Shown piece by piece: positions 56,442 through 64,000 of a DNA stretch of 64,000 bases. The stretch comes from Pseudomonas sp. N40(2020) (lineage in GTDB: Bacteria > Pseudomonadota > Gammaproteobacteria > Pseudomonadales > Pseudomonadaceae), in assembly GCF_014472415.1 (NCBI RefSeq), contig NZ_JACSZV010000009.1, positions 1 to 64,000 on the forward strand, written 5' to 3'. How positions within the stretch are numbered: the stretch's first letter is position 1; each line of letters opens with the position of its first letter. A model generated the notes under the pieces. That model saw only the letters and a list, made by a program, of their open reading frames with translations, made no database searches and was not told where the DNA came from. A program made the position numbers and the translations under genes.

Positions 56442-59170
56442 CGAAATCTCGCGCCTTGACTCGCACACCAGACATAGTCGCATGGGATGGCAGAGGCCTG
56501 ACTGTCAGACAAATCGCCTGTTTGCGCACAACCACCGACGCCGCAGTGGAAGCTCTTATCGCTCGCCAGTATTACAACGCGATGGGCGCGGTCATTGAAA
56601 AATGGGATGCGCGTCTTTTTGGCACAACCGCCCGAGCCAACCTCGCCACCGTCTATTCACTGAGCGGCGAACCGGTGAAAACGGACAGCGTCGACGCCGG
56701 CTGGCGCCTGAACCTGCCGGGACTGGCCGGCGAGCCGGTGAGACGCTGGGATGAACGCGGCAACCAATGGCGCACGACGTTCGACAATCAGTTGCGCGCG
56801 GTGGCGGTCGAAGAAAACGGCGAGGCCGACGTCGATGTATTTACTTATGCTGACGCCAGCGCCGATGCCGGGCACAACCTGCGCGGACAGTTGCTGGAGC
56901 AAAAAGACCGCTCAGGCAAGCTGCGCACAAACGGCTTCGCCCTGCCCGGCCAGCCACTGAGCGAAACCCGCACCTTTCACGACAGTGAAGCGTTCACCAG
57001 TCAGCGGGTATTCAGTCCCTTGGGGGCCGAGCTGGAACAGACCGATGCAGGTGGCCATCGGCAACAGTCGCGCTACGGCCTCGCCGGCCATCTCAAACAT
57101 GTGCAACTACGGGTCAGGGGCCAGCCCGACTGGCAGCCGGTTTTAATCGATGCGCACTACAATGCCGCCGACCAGATCATCGAACAACAGGCCGGCAACG
57201 GCGTGCGCAGCCAATGGACATATGATCCGGCCGACGGTCGTTTACACACCCAGTCCAGTCGCAAAAACACCGGTGCGGCGCTGCAGAATTTCGAGTATTT
57301 CTATGACCGCGTCGGCAACATCACCCGCATCGAAGACCATGCCTTCCAGCCGGTTTATTTCGCCAACCAGCTCGTCGATGGCCACCGTGATTTCACTTAC
57401 GACTCACTCTACCGGCTGAAATCCGCTACCGGTTACGACGACGGCCCGCTCTCGGATCTCCCGGGACTGCCGAAGCCGACCGATCCGAACAACCGTCTCA
57501 ACTACACGCAGACCTACACCTACGACGCGGGCGGCAATCTGGAAACACTGGTTCACGTGCGCGGCGGCGCCAGCCGTACCGTACAGATGTGCATTGATTC
57601 AGCCAGCAATCGCGGCGTGCGCTGGAAACCGAACGATCCGCCACCGGACTTCGCCACACTGTTCGACCCTCACGGCAATCAACTGGCCGTGCAACCGGGG
57701 CAGGGCATGCAGTGGAACGTGCGCGACGAACTGCAAAGCGTCACGCTGGTTGCCCGCGGCAATGGTCGCGATGACGCCGAGTACTACCGTTACAGCCAAG
57801 GCGTGCGAGTGTTCAAACGCCATGAAACCTTCACCGACACCACCGAGCATTTTCATCAGGTGCGCTACCTGCCGGGACTGGAGATTCGCACCAAGGACAA
57901 CGGTGAAGAACTGCATGTCATCAGTGTGGGCAGTGCGCGCTGCCTGCATTGGGCAAAAAAACCGCCCCGTGGCGTCGAAGACAATCAACTGCGCTATAGC
58001 CTTGAGGATCACCTGGGGTCCTGCACGATGGAGCTGGACCAAAACGCCGAGATCATCAGCCAGGAAGGTTATTACCCGTTCGGCGCCACGGCGTGGATGC
58101 TTGCAAAGTTCTTGATTGAGGTCAGTTACCGGTTCATTCGTTATTCGGGCAAGGAGATGGATGTCAGCGGGTTGTATTACTACGGTGCACGCTATTACGC
58201 ACCATGGCTGCAGCGCTGGATAAGTGCTGACCCGGCGGGGGATGTGGACGGGCTGAATCTGTATGGGTTTGTCAGTAACAATCCGCTGATTTTCATTGAT
58301 GGCAACGGCACCAAAAAAGATCTCGCCATTGAAAAGCAGAATGTCGAAGCGTTCTCCAACGTATTGGAGATCTTGGGAAATGAATTGCAATCGCTTGATA
58401 AGCAGTTAAACAATCTTTTCAGTGCCCGCGATATTACAAAACGGGCTGGGATCATTACTGCCTTTCAAGTGACAAAAGGTCTTGTGGGAACGGCAGCGTC
58501 CAAAGGGACAGAGTCTCTGACAGGTATCCCGCTGCTCGGCTCGCTTGCCAGCTTTATCTCAGGAAAGATCATGGACAAAGTGGGTTCAGCGACAATGATC
58601 TCGACCCCGATCTTGCCCGACGCGCAAAAGCTCAAGCCTCAAGCCATCTACAACGAAGCTAACATCAGCGTGCTGACCAGCCCTTTGCATTTCGTGAAAA
58701 AAACTGCCAAGCCCTATGACCCTCGAACCACGGCAGGCGCGAAAAAGTTGTTTGACGCCGCTGAGTCGGTCGCACTTGGCAAAGCCGGTGTTCCCGCTGC
58801 AAGTGAACTTCTGGCAATCCGGCAAACGGCAGAGGATGCAGCGTCGGCGATGGTGCTGGGTATACCGGGCACGACTATCGATGACCTGGACAATGGCCTC
58901 ATTCTGATGATCAAACTTCTGGAGCGGGATCGAAGCTACGTAAACGCTGCCTTCGCCAACCTTGAGATCAACGAATTCTATTCCGAAGGTTTGGCAGGCA
59001 CCCTCAATCTGGCCTTGGACCTGGCAAAAGACAGCGTTGGCACCGACAAGGCCCGTACGATACGCCGCGACCAGATCCAGAAGGACATAACGCTACGTAT
59101 TGCTCAAGCCAATCGAGGCCGCGAACTACTTGGAAAGTATCGCCAATACAGCCAGGAAAAAGCTGCCTAG
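56438..59170 (+). CDS. Tc toxin subunit C2 (Rhs core with variable C-terminal toxin)
   Basis: A 910-aa second TcC, overlapping the first as ATGA. The core (1-613) is nearly identical to C1 and C3 along much of its length, including DSVDAGWRLNLPGLAGEP and the YYYGARYYAPWLQRWISADPAGD region. The toxin (about 614-910) shares two motifs with C1: SARDITKRAG near 661 and YDPRTTAG near 760, with an intervening hydrophobic region (GIPLLGSLASFISGKIMDKVG). C1 and C2 therefore appear to carry members of one new toxin family, diverged outside these motifs. Activity is unknown. Confidence 0.9.
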   Translation: MTKSRALTRTPDIVAWDGRGLTVRQIACLRTTTDAAVEALIARQYYNAMGAVIEKWDARLFGTTARANLATVYSLSGEPVKTDSVDAGWRLNLPGLAGEPVRRWDERGNQWRTTFDNQLRAVAVEENGEADVDVFTYADASADAGHNLRGQLLEQKDRSGKLRTNGFALPGQPLSETRTFHDSEAFTSQRVFSPLGAELEQTDAGGHRQQSRYGLAGHLKHVQLRVRGQPDWQPVLIDAHYNAADQIIEQQAGNGVRSQWTYDPADGRLHTQSSRKNTGAALQNFEYFYDRVGNITRIEDHAFQPVYFANQLVDGHRDFTYDSLYRLKSATGYDDGPLSDLPGLPKPTDPNNRLNYTQTYTYDAGGNLETLVHVRGGASRTVQMCIDSASNRGVRWKPNDPPPDFATLFDPHGNQLAVQPGQGMQWNVRDELQSVTLVARGNGRDDAEYYRYSQGVRVFKRHETFTDTTEHFHQVRYLPGLEIRTKDNGEELHVISVGSARCLHWAKKPPRGVEDNQLRYSLEDHLGSCTMELDQNAEIISQEGYYPFGATAWMLAKFLIEVSYRFIRYSGKEMDVSGLYYYGARYYAPWLQRWISADPAGDVDGLNLYGFVSNNPLIFIDGNGTKKDLAIEKQNVEAFSNVLEILGNELQSLDKQLNNLFSARDITKRAGIITAFQVTKGLVGTAASKGTESLTGIPLLGSLASFISGKIMDKVGSATMISTPILPDAQKLKPQAIYNEANISVLTSPLHFVKKTAKPYDPRTTAGAKKLFDAAESVALGKAGVPAASELLAIRQTAEDAASAMVLGIPGTTIDDLDNGLILMIKLLERDRSYVNAAFANLEINEFYSEGLAGTLNLALDLAKDSVGTDKARTIRRDQIQKDITLRIAQANRGRELLGKYRQYSQEKAA

Positions 59171-59232
59171 TCCGTGACGGGGAATGCACATGAGCAGATT
59201 CGACGTTTATGACCGAATTTCAAGGTCAACGC

Positions 59233-61881
59233 ATGAGTAGATCAGTGCACTTGCATACACCGGATCTGGTCGTATACGACCCTCGTAGTTTAGCGGTGCG
59301 GAGTGTCGCTTACTTGCGGAGCAATGACGAAGACACGCCCGTGCCGCAGACCCCACGTCAGCATTACGATGCGAATGGACATCTGGTGGCGCAATGGGAT
59401 CCGCGCCTGGAGATTGCCAGCCTGACCACGGTTTACGGTCTGGGCGGCGCCGTACTGAAGGCCGACAGCGTCGACGCCGGCTGGCGTCTGAGTCTTCCGG
59501 GACTCGCCGGTGAACCGTTGAGACGCTGGGATGAACGCGGCAACCAATGGCGCACGACCTTCCACAATCAGTTGCGCGTGGTAGCGGTTGAGGAAAACGA
59601 CGAGGCCGACGTCGATGCGTTTACCTACGCCGATGGCTTGGCCGACGCCGGACACAATCTGCGTGGGCAGTTGCGGGAGTTGAAAGACCGTTCAGGCACC
59701 CTGCGTACAGACAGCTTCGCCCTGCCTGGCCAACCGCTGACAGAAACCCGCACCTTTCGTGATGCTGAAGCGTTCACCAGTCATCGAGTGTTAAGCCCCC
59801 TCGGCGCGACGCTGGAACAGACCGATGCCGGTGGGCATCGGCAGCAATCGCGCTACGGCCTCGCCGGTCAGCTCAAGCATGTACGACTGCTAGTCAGTGG
59901 ACAGTCCGACTGGCAGGCAGTTTTACTCGACGCACAATACAACGCTGCCGACCAGATCATCGAACAGCAGGCCGGCAATGGAGTGCGCAGCCTTTGGACT
60001 TACGATCAGGCCGATGGCCGGCTGCGCACCCAGTCCAACCAGAAAGACGCCGGCCCGCTGCTGCAAAGTCTGGAATATTTCCACGACTCGGTCGGCAACA
60101 TCATCCGCATTGAAGACCACGTTTTTCAACCGGCCTGGTTCGCCAATCAGCTCGTAGATGGCCACCGCGATTTCACCTATGACTCACTGTATCGACTGGC
60201 CAGCGCCACCGGTTACGACGACGGCCCGCTCTCGGACATTCCGGGCCTGCCTCAACCGACCGATCCGAACAACCGCCTCAACTACACCCAGACTTACACC
60301 TACGACGCTGGCGGCAATCTGGAAAAACTTGTCCACGTGCGCGATGGCGCCAGTCACACTGTCCAGATGTGCATTGACTCGACCAGCAACCGCGGCGTGC
60401 GCTGGAAACCGGGCGATCCGCCACCGGAGTTCGAGAAACTGTTCGACCGCCACGGTAATCAGCAGGTGACGCAACCGGGACAGGCCATGCGATGGAGCGC
60501 CCGCGACGAACTGCAAAGCGTAACGCTGATTGCCCGAGAAGATGGTCGCGATGACGCCGAGTACTACCACTACAGCCAGGGCGTGCGAGTGTTCAAACGC
60601 CACGAAACCTTCAGCGACAGCGCCGAACATTTCCATCAGGTACGTTACCTTCCGGGGCTGGAAATTCGCGACAAGGACAACGGCGAAGAACTGCACGTGA
60701 TCAGTGTTGGCGGTGCGCGCTGCCTGCATTGGGCAAAGAATCCGCCCCGGGACATCGAAAACGATCAACTGCGCTACAGCCTCGATGACCACTTGGGTTC
60801 CTGCATCATGGAGCTGGATAAAGACGCCCGGGTCATCAGCAGCGAAGGCTATTATCCGTTCGGCGCCACCGCGTGGATGGCCGCAAGATCAGTAATCGAG
60901 GTCGGTTACCGGTTCATCCACTTTTCGGGCAAGGAGTTGGATATCAGCGGTCTGTATTACTACGGCGCACGCTATTACGCGCCGTGGTTGCAGCGCTGGG
61001 TCAGCCCTGACCCGGCGGGAGATGTAGACGGGTTGAATCTGTATGGATTTGTCGGCAAAAACCCCATGGTTTATGTCGACCAGACAGGTACTTCCAGGAT
61101 CCTTTTCGATCTGGCGAAAAGAGCTGTCGGCATCTTCGACAAAGCCAAAACCGCGACAGATCAGTTGCACAATCTGACTTCCGAATTCGACGGACTGATT
61201 CCCGAAGGCGCGGATATCGAAGAGCTGCGCAAGAACATGACGCTCGGCAAGTTTCTCAAATCCAGGCACGGGATCAAATCCGCGTTTTATGGCGCGGGGA
61301 AAGGGGCCGCGATCGGCAGCGTTCTTGGCACGGCGGTGCCGGGGATTGGCAATGCCATTGGTACAGGCGTGGGTGCGATCGTCGGTGCGATCGTTTTCCC
61401 GTTGCTGCGTTATTACTTTTTCAAGAAAGGTTTGAAGCTTGCACAAACGCTGCACACCCAGGAGCTCAAGGACCGCGTGAGCGCGGCGGGCAATGCCGTT
61501 TCCAGCGCGATGGAGGCAGGAAAAGATCTGCTTCGAGGAGGGGCACAAGTGTTCAATGGTCTCAAGAACCTTCCCGAGACCCTAAAGGAATACTCTCAGG
61601 ACGCTCGAGATACCTTCAACGAAGGATTGAAGGCCCTTACGAACGAGCAGAAACTCAAATTCTATAGCCTGCTGGAAGACAATGTCTCGCCGTTCCAGGC
61701 GATGGAAAAGGCAAAGAGTGTCATTGAGAACGTGCCAGGCATTGTCAGCGAGGCCGCCCAGGCCAACGACCGGTTGCAACAACTGGAACGCTCGATCATT
61801 GAAGAACCGAGGCCAAGGCCCGTGCCCAAACCCCGGACGAAATTCATTCGTCGAGTGTCGGTCGGCGAAACATACGTGTGA
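59233..61881 (+). CDS. Tc toxin subunit C3 (Rhs core with glycine-zipper toxin)
   Basis: An 882-aa third TcC, 62 bases after C2. I chose ATG 59233 (AAGG upstream, and MSRSVHLHTPDLV aligns with MTKSRALTRTPDIV of C2); an ATG at 59209 is possible. The core ends with FVGKNPMVYVDQTG, with Lys in place of one of the usual Asn. The toxin (about 612-882) is unlike C1 and C2: a helical segment (ILFDLAKRAVGIFDKAKTATDQLHNL), a glycine-zipper membrane segment at about 686-730 (YGAGKGAAIGSVLGTAVPGIGNAIGTGVGAIVG), a predicted amphipathic helix region and a proline-rich tail (RPRPVPKPRTK). A membrane-permeabilising toxin is likely, which is inference. Confidence 0.9.
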   Translation: MSRSVHLHTPDLVVYDPRSLAVRSVAYLRSNDEDTPVPQTPRQHYDANGHLVAQWDPRLEIASLTTVYGLGGAVLKADSVDAGWRLSLPGLAGEPLRRWDERGNQWRTTFHNQLRVVAVEENDEADVDAFTYADGLADAGHNLRGQLRELKDRSGTLRTDSFALPGQPLTETRTFRDAEAFTSHRVLSPLGATLEQTDAGGHRQQSRYGLAGQLKHVRLLVSGQSDWQAVLLDAQYNAADQIIEQQAGNGVRSLWTYDQADGRLRTQSNQKDAGPLLQSLEYFHDSVGNIIRIEDHVFQPAWFANQLVDGHRDFTYDSLYRLASATGYDDGPLSDIPGLPQPTDPNNRLNYTQTYTYDAGGNLEKLVHVRDGASHTVQMCIDSTSNRGVRWKPGDPPPEFEKLFDRHGNQQVTQPGQAMRWSARDELQSVTLIAREDGRDDAEYYHYSQGVRVFKRHETFSDSAEHFHQVRYLPGLEIRDKDNGEELHVISVGGARCLHWAKNPPRDIENDQLRYSLDDHLGSCIMELDKDARVISSEGYYPFGATAWMAARSVIEVGYRFIHFSGKELDISGLYYYGARYYAPWLQRWVSPDPAGDVDGLNLYGFVGKNPMVYVDQTGTSRILFDLAKRAVGIFDKAKTATDQLHNLTSEFDGLIPEGADIEELRKNMTLGKFLKSRHGIKSAFYGAGKGAAIGSVLGTAVPGIGNAIGTGVGAIVGAIVFPLLRYYFFKKGLKLAQTLHTQELKDRVSAAGNAVSSAMEAGKDLLRGGAQVFNGLKNLPETLKEYSQDARDTFNEGLKALTNEQKLKFYSLLEDNVSPFQAMEKAKSVIENVPGIVSEAAQANDRLQQLERSIIEEPRPRPVPKPRTKFIRRVSVGETYV

Positions 61882-61964
61882 CCGCCATGGCCTGACCGAA
61901 CAGCGCGCCGGGCCACGCTCGCCCATGCTATCGTGCCCGCCCGACTGCCATCCGTTTGCCCAGC

Positions 61965-63725
61965 ATGCTGCCGACTTCCCGTACCTTGCGTCTGTCGTTG
62001 TATACCCTGCTGATCATCGCCGGCGCAGCGGTTGCCGCAACGCTCGCCATCCGCCACGCCGAACGTCAGGCGCTGGAAGAAGACGCCGCTCGCGCCAACC
62101 AGCAATTGGCGCTCTACGCCAATTCGTTGCACACCCTGATCGACCGCTACCGCGCCCTCCCCGCCGTGCTGGCACTGGACCCGCAGTTACGCTCGGCGCT
62201 GGCCGGCCCTGTCGATGCCGAGCAGCAACGCGCACTGAATCTAAAGCTGGAAAAGATCAACGGTGCGGCGCAATCCTCGACCCTTGAACTGCTCGATCAC
62301 ACCGGCCTTGCCGTGGCCGCCAGCAACTGGCGCCTGCCGAGCAGCTATGTCGGCCACAATTACGGTTTTCGTCCTTATTTCAGCCAGACCCGCACCCAAG
62401 GCACCGGACGTTTCTACGCGGTCGGTGTGACCAGCGGGATTCCCGGTTATTTCCTGTCCAGTGCGGTGCTCGGTGATAACGAGCAGTTCCTCGGGGCGAT
62501 GGTGGTCAAGCTGGAATTCCCCGAACTGGAACGCGAATGGAGCCAGGGCAGCGACACGCTGCTGGTCAGCGACGCGCGCGGCATCATCTTTATCGCCAAC
62601 CAGCCTGGCTGGCGCTATCGCGCGTTGCGGCCGTTGAGTGCCAGCGATCTGGCAGAGATCAAAACCACGCGCCAGTACGACAAGCAATCTCTGCAGCCAC
62701 TGACCCACCTGTCACTGCGCCGCTTCGATGACAACAGCGATCTGCGCCGGGTCGAAGGCCCGCAAGGCACGGCGGACTATCTCTGGGAGTCGCTGCCACT
62801 GACGGCCGAAGGCTGGACGCTGCACCTGTTGCGCCGTCCGCAAGTGGCCTTCGAAGACTTGCGTAACGCCGGCCTCGCAGCCGCCGGGGTGTGGCTGGCG
62901 CTGGTGTTTCTGCTGCTGTTCCTCAATCAGCGCTGGCGGCTGTCGAAAATCCGCCAACGCAACCGCGAAGAACTGGAGCAGCTGGTCGAGGAGCGCACCC
63001 GCGACCTGCGCACCGCCCAGGACGGTCTGGTGCAGTCGGCCAAGCTCGCCGCACTCGGCCAGATGTCCGCCGCGCTCGCCCACGAGATCAATCAACCGCT
63101 GACCGCCCAGCGCATGCAACTGGCGACCCTGCGCCTGCTGCTCGACCATGGCCGCGTCGATGATGCCTACAAGGCACTCAAACCGGTGGACGAAATGCTC
63201 ACGCGCATGGCGGCCCTCACCGGTCACCTGAAAACCTTTGCGCGAAAGAGCCCCAGCGGTTTGCGCGAGCGTCTGGATCTGGCGACCGTGGTTGATCAAT
63301 CCTTGCAACTGCTTGATGCGCGACTGCGTGACGAACAGGTCAGTCTGGTGCTGCACCTGACGCGTCCGGCGTGGGTACGCGGTGACGCGATCCGCCTGGA
63401 ACAAGTGCTGATCAACCTGCTGCGCAATGCCCTTGATGCGATGCAGGGCAAACCGTGCAAACGTCTGGAAATCCGTCTGCAAGCCGATGAACAACTATGG
63501 CGGCTGAGCATCAGCGACAATGGCGGCGGCATCGCCGAAGAACATCTGGGTCAGGTGTTCGATCCGTTCTTCACCACTAAACCTGTGGGTGACGGACTGG
63601 GCCTGGGGTTGGCGGTGTCGTTCGCCATCATCCATGAATCCGGTGGACGCCTGAGTGTGGAAAATGGCGAGAACGGCGCGGTGTTCGCCCTGACCTTGCC
63701 AATCGATCTGGAGGCACACATCTGA
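61965..63725 (+). CDS. DctB-family sensor histidine kinase with dCache domain
   Basis: A 586-aa membrane sensor kinase. The first membrane segment (LYTLLIIAGAAVAATLAI) and the second (LAAAGVWLALVFLLLFL) bracket a periplasmic dCache sensor (NYGFRPYFSQTRTQGTGRFYAVGVTSGIPGYF). Then come a coiled coil, an H-box (ALGQMSAALAHEINQPLTAQRMQL) and an ATPase domain with N-box LLRNALDAM, SDNGGGI and GLGLGLAVS. This architecture fits DctB or AauS-type kinases that sense C4-dicarboxylates or acidic amino acids; the ligand cannot be fixed. ATG 61965 was chosen over TTG 61956. The stop overlaps the response regulator start as TGATG. Confidence 0.9.
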   Translation: MLPTSRTLRLSLYTLLIIAGAAVAATLAIRHAERQALEEDAARANQQLALYANSLHTLIDRYRALPAVLALDPQLRSALAGPVDAEQQRALNLKLEKINGAAQSSTLELLDHTGLAVAASNWRLPSSYVGHNYGFRPYFSQTRTQGTGRFYAVGVTSGIPGYFLSSAVLGDNEQFLGAMVVKLEFPELEREWSQGSDTLLVSDARGIIFIANQPGWRYRALRPLSASDLAEIKTTRQYDKQSLQPLTHLSLRRFDDNSDLRRVEGPQGTADYLWESLPLTAEGWTLHLLRRPQVAFEDLRNAGLAAAGVWLALVFLLLFLNQRWRLSKIRQRNREELEQLVEERTRDLRTAQDGLVQSAKLAALGQMSAALAHEINQPLTAQRMQLATLRLLLDHGRVDDAYKALKPVDEMLTRMAALTGHLKTFARKSPSGLRERLDLATVVDQSLQLLDARLRDEQVSLVLHLTRPAWVRGDAIRLEQVLINLLRNALDAMQGKPCKRLEIRLQADEQLWRLSISDNGGGIAEEHLGQVFDPFFTTKPVGDGLGLGLAVSFAIIHESGGRLSVENGENGAVFALTLPIDLEAHI

Positions 63726-64000
63726 TGCTCAATTCGGTGATGGTGGTCGATGACGAAAGCAGCATTCGCAATGCAGTCGAGCAATGGCTAAGCCTGTCGG
63801 GCTTCGACGTGCAGCTGTTCAGCCGCGCCGAAGAATGCCTCGCCGCCCTGCCCGCACACTTTCCCGGGGTGATTGTCAGCGACGTGCGCATGCCCGGCCT
63901 CAGTGGTCTGGAGCTGCTGGCCGAAGTGCAGCGCCGAGACGCCGATCTGCCGGTGATCCTGCTCACCGGTCACGGCGATGTGCCGATGGCGGTCGAAGCC
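63725..64000 (+). CDS. Response regulator (DctD/NtrC type, partial)
   Basis: The first 92 residues of a two-component response regulator, cut by the end of the window. VMVVDDESSIR supplies the acidic pair (Asp9, Asp10), and IVSDVRMPG carries the phosphoacceptor Asp53; LLTGHGDVPMAVEA follows. Starts of this kind belong to sigma-54-dependent DctD-like activators, but the AAA+ domain lies outside the window. Coupled to the kinase gene by a one-base overlap, so the pair is a cognate system. Confidence 0.88.
   Translation, partial: MLNSVMVVDDESSIRNAVEQWLSLSGFDVQLFSRAEECLAALPAHFPGVIVSDVRMPGLSGLELLAEVQRRDADLPVILLTGHGDVPMAVEA

Noticed and set aside
53733..61881. CRISPR-like or satellite repeat
   Set aside because: The repetition is coding and kilobases long, namely the three TcC cores. 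No short regularly spaced repeats were seen anywhere in the window.
49222..61881. Contact-dependent or type VI Rhs toxin instead of Tc
   Set aside because: The first gene has a full SpvB and FG-GAP TcB architecture, the next three are TcC-length, TcA halves are nearby, and there is no PAAR or VgrG domain or immunity gene next to the toxins.

Overview
The window is high-GC gamma-proteobacterial DNA that reads as the Pseudomonas fluorescens group. The evidence is an H-NS-type MvaT regulator, several Pseudomonas REP/BIME repeats, a DUF6124 gene, and the gene order pykA / enoyl-CoA hydratase / ferredoxin reductase / GGDEF cyclase / class I fumarase, which I recall from P. aeruginosa PA4329-PA4333. 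The species call is inference.

Layout. (1) 1-15 kb is housekeeping: a Nudix-ThiE fusion with an overlapping GST gene, argJ, secA, dciA, a HerA-like ATPase, a dCache chemoreceptor behind a FliA-type promoter, a three-gene glycosyltransferase / deacetylase-like / flippase-like operon, purU and mvaT. (2) 15-23.6 kb holds sbcB and a tightly overlapping six-gene operon (RDD, SpoIIM, DUF4129, DUF4350, MoxR, DUF58). (3) 23.6-38.9 kb is a minus-strand insecticidal-type toxin-complex (Tc) A locus. TcA is split into an N-terminal (1218 aa) and a C-terminal (1364 aa) polypeptide. Two giant Ig-like repeat proteins (1089 and 1345 aa) without recognisable signal peptides flank them. (4) 39-49 kb is core genome: a DUF6124 gene with an elaborate leader, a PilZ protein, a lipoprotein, pykA, the hydratase/reductase/GGDEF operon and fumarase. 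A foreign-looking delta-60-repeat gene is inserted just after pykA between two copies of the pykA terminator. (5) 49.2-61.9 kb is the plus-strand Tc B/C locus: one TcB (1504 aa) and three tandem TcC genes with near-identical Rhs cores and different C-terminal toxins. (6) 62-64 kb is a DctB-type sensor kinase and the start of its response regulator, which runs off the window.

The most interesting signal is a palindrome, CTGTCA-N4-TGACAG, found four times: before the 1089-aa Ig protein, before the TcA operon, before the delta-60 gene and before TcB. It resembles a LuxR-family (lux/las-type) box. It ties three physically separate insertions into one likely regulon, and suggests that the Ig proteins and the delta-60 protein belong to the Tc system. 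A second strong signal is the DUF6124 leader, whose predicted pairings include one that would cover the ribosome binding site. A third is the trio of unrecognised TcC toxin domains, two of which share motifs and one of which carries a glycine-zipper membrane segment.
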